Source: Clostridiales bacterium UBA1316 (GTDB taxonomy: Bacteria > Bacillota > Clostridia > Oscillospirales > Oscillospiraceae). From it: DNA of 64,000 nt. Both the position numbers and the translations under genes were made by a program. Positions 63,561-64,000 of this stretch are shown one piece after another. The stretch spans positions 1 to 64,000 of the forward strand of contig DBTM01000061.1 in the NCBI GenBank assembly GCA_002307055.1, in the 5' to 3' direction. Under the pieces are notes generated by a model, which saw only the letters and a list, made by a program, of their open reading frames with translations, was not told the origin of the DNA and did not search any database. Every line of letters begins with the position of its first letter. The first letter of the stretch is position 1.

Positions 63561-63604
63561 TTGACAATACAGAAATGATGAAATATAATATGAACACATG
63601 TTCA
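63561..63604 (+). promoter_or_regulatory. Consensus promoter with a TGAACA-CA-TGTTCA operator
   Basis: A perfect TTGACA, 17-base spacer and a perfect TATAAT (63584-63589), followed at once by the 14-bp inverted repeat at 63591-63604, which covers the expected start site. The layout indicates a strong promoter blocked by a TetR-type repressor. The rest of the 63299-63654 gap shows no gene. Confidence 0.8.
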
Positions 63605-63654
63605 ATGAATGAATGATCAGCAAACCATATAATACATTATGAAGGTGATGGATT

Positions 63655-64000
63655 ATGTCTAAAAAAGTAAATATTATTGGTGCGGGGCTTGCAGGACTGA
63701 GCACTGGTATTTTTCTGCAAAAAGAAGGAATAGAAACGACGATATTTGAGCTCTCGCCATGGGCCGGCGGGATGTGCACGGCATGGTTCAGAAAGGGATA
63801 TCGTTTTGACGGGTGCATTCATTGGATGGTAGGCACAAAAAAAGGGGAACAGATTTATAATTTGTATAAAGAAGTTGGTGCGCTGGCAGACGATACAGAT
63901 ATATACAACGCAGAAGATATCCAACTCGAAAAAAATGGTGTGATGTATTGCATACCGATGGAGCTCGACAAATTCAGAGGGTATTTAATATCATTATCTG
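63655..64000 (+). CDS. Phytoene desaturase-like FAD-dependent oxidoreductase, 3'-truncated by the window
   Basis: The frame is open from ATG 63655 to the window end (115 codons seen). It starts with an FAD-binding Rossmann motif GAGLAGLSTGIFLQKEG (GxGxxG at about 9-14), followed by the acidic strand end FELSPWAGGMCTAW, as in CrtI/phytoene desaturase and related amine oxidoreductases, here common in Clostridia for unknown substrates. GAAGGTG lies 7 bases before the ATG. Controlled by the strong operator-bearing promoter upstream. Confidence 0.85.
   Translation, partial: MSKKVNIIGAGLAGLSTGIFLQKEGIETTIFELSPWAGGMCTAWFRKGYRFDGCIHWMVGTKKGEQIYNLYKEVGALADDTDIYNAEDIQLEKNGVMYCIPMELDKFRGYLISLS

Noticed and set aside
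1..64000. tRNA, rRNA, CRISPR array, insertion sequence or replication origin
   Set aside because: None was found on reading the gaps on both strands; no repeats with regular spacers and no transposase frames are present.

Overview
The window looks like chromosomal DNA of an anaerobic, motile, Gram-positive member of the class Clostridia (Bacillota), probably near the Oscillospiraceae. This is inferred from a perR-reverse rubrerythrin pair, a clostridial holin-like protein, DUF975, DUF1015 and DUF4190 proteins, AGGAGG-type ribosome binding sites, many TTG/GTG starts, SigA-type promoters and one SigD-type promoter. Base composition is medium, with AT-rich intergenic regions. No rRNA, tRNA, CRISPR array, insertion sequence or integrase was seen. 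Both edges cut genes: a homocysteine methyltransferase on the left and a phytoene-desaturase-like flavoprotein on the right.

Layout. 1-10 kb: methyltransferase fragment, DUF1015, VOC protein, murI, gldA, a TetR regulator, a ferredoxin-like reductase, a GNAT-aroK-membrane protein run and an M24 peptidase. 10-16 kb: phospholipase-C-like protein, a large membrane glycosyltransferase-like protein, an NRAMP transporter, a lipoprotein and a Bax-inhibitor-like protein. 16-20 kb: purN, then a response regulator-GGDEF gene divergent from two DUF2087 genes, the second fused to an aminoglycoside-phosphotransferase-like kinase. 20-29 kb: SDR, TspO-like protein, lipase-like Mbeg1 protein, LysM-CAP protein, a GGDEF-EAL protein, a frameshifted AraC-GNAT gene and DUF975. 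29-34 kb: chemoreceptor, small zinc-ribbon and membrane proteins, nitroreductase. 34-37 kb: a nuclease-like and a nucleotidyltransferase gene, then perR-rubrerythrin under a 35-bp palindrome. 37-46 kb: holin-like protein, GGDEF-HD-GYP protein, flavodoxin, WG-repeat and PstS-like lipoproteins, an MFS exporter. 46-53 kb: metallo-hydrolase, aldo/keto reductase, a dead EamA transporter, TauE-DUF1634, DUF554, nitroreductase, EAL-HDOD and GtrA. 53-60 kb: LysM protein, clpP, AraC, and an MBOAT-DHHW-amidohydrolase cassette for surface O-acetylation. 60-64 kb: TetR, cheW, a second chemoreceptor, a small membrane protein and the desaturase start.

Themes. Five proteins relate to cyclic-di-GMP and three to chemotaxis, so signalling and motility dominate. 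Oxygen defence is represented by perR and rubrerythrin, and envelope work by LysM proteins and the acetylation cassette. The most unusual signals are a 14-bp motif (core TAACGTTCGTTAG) that lies just 3' of several unrelated genes in a constant orientation, four TGAGA repeats phased at exactly 10 bp, a structured leader before the SDR gene, and two genes caught in decay.
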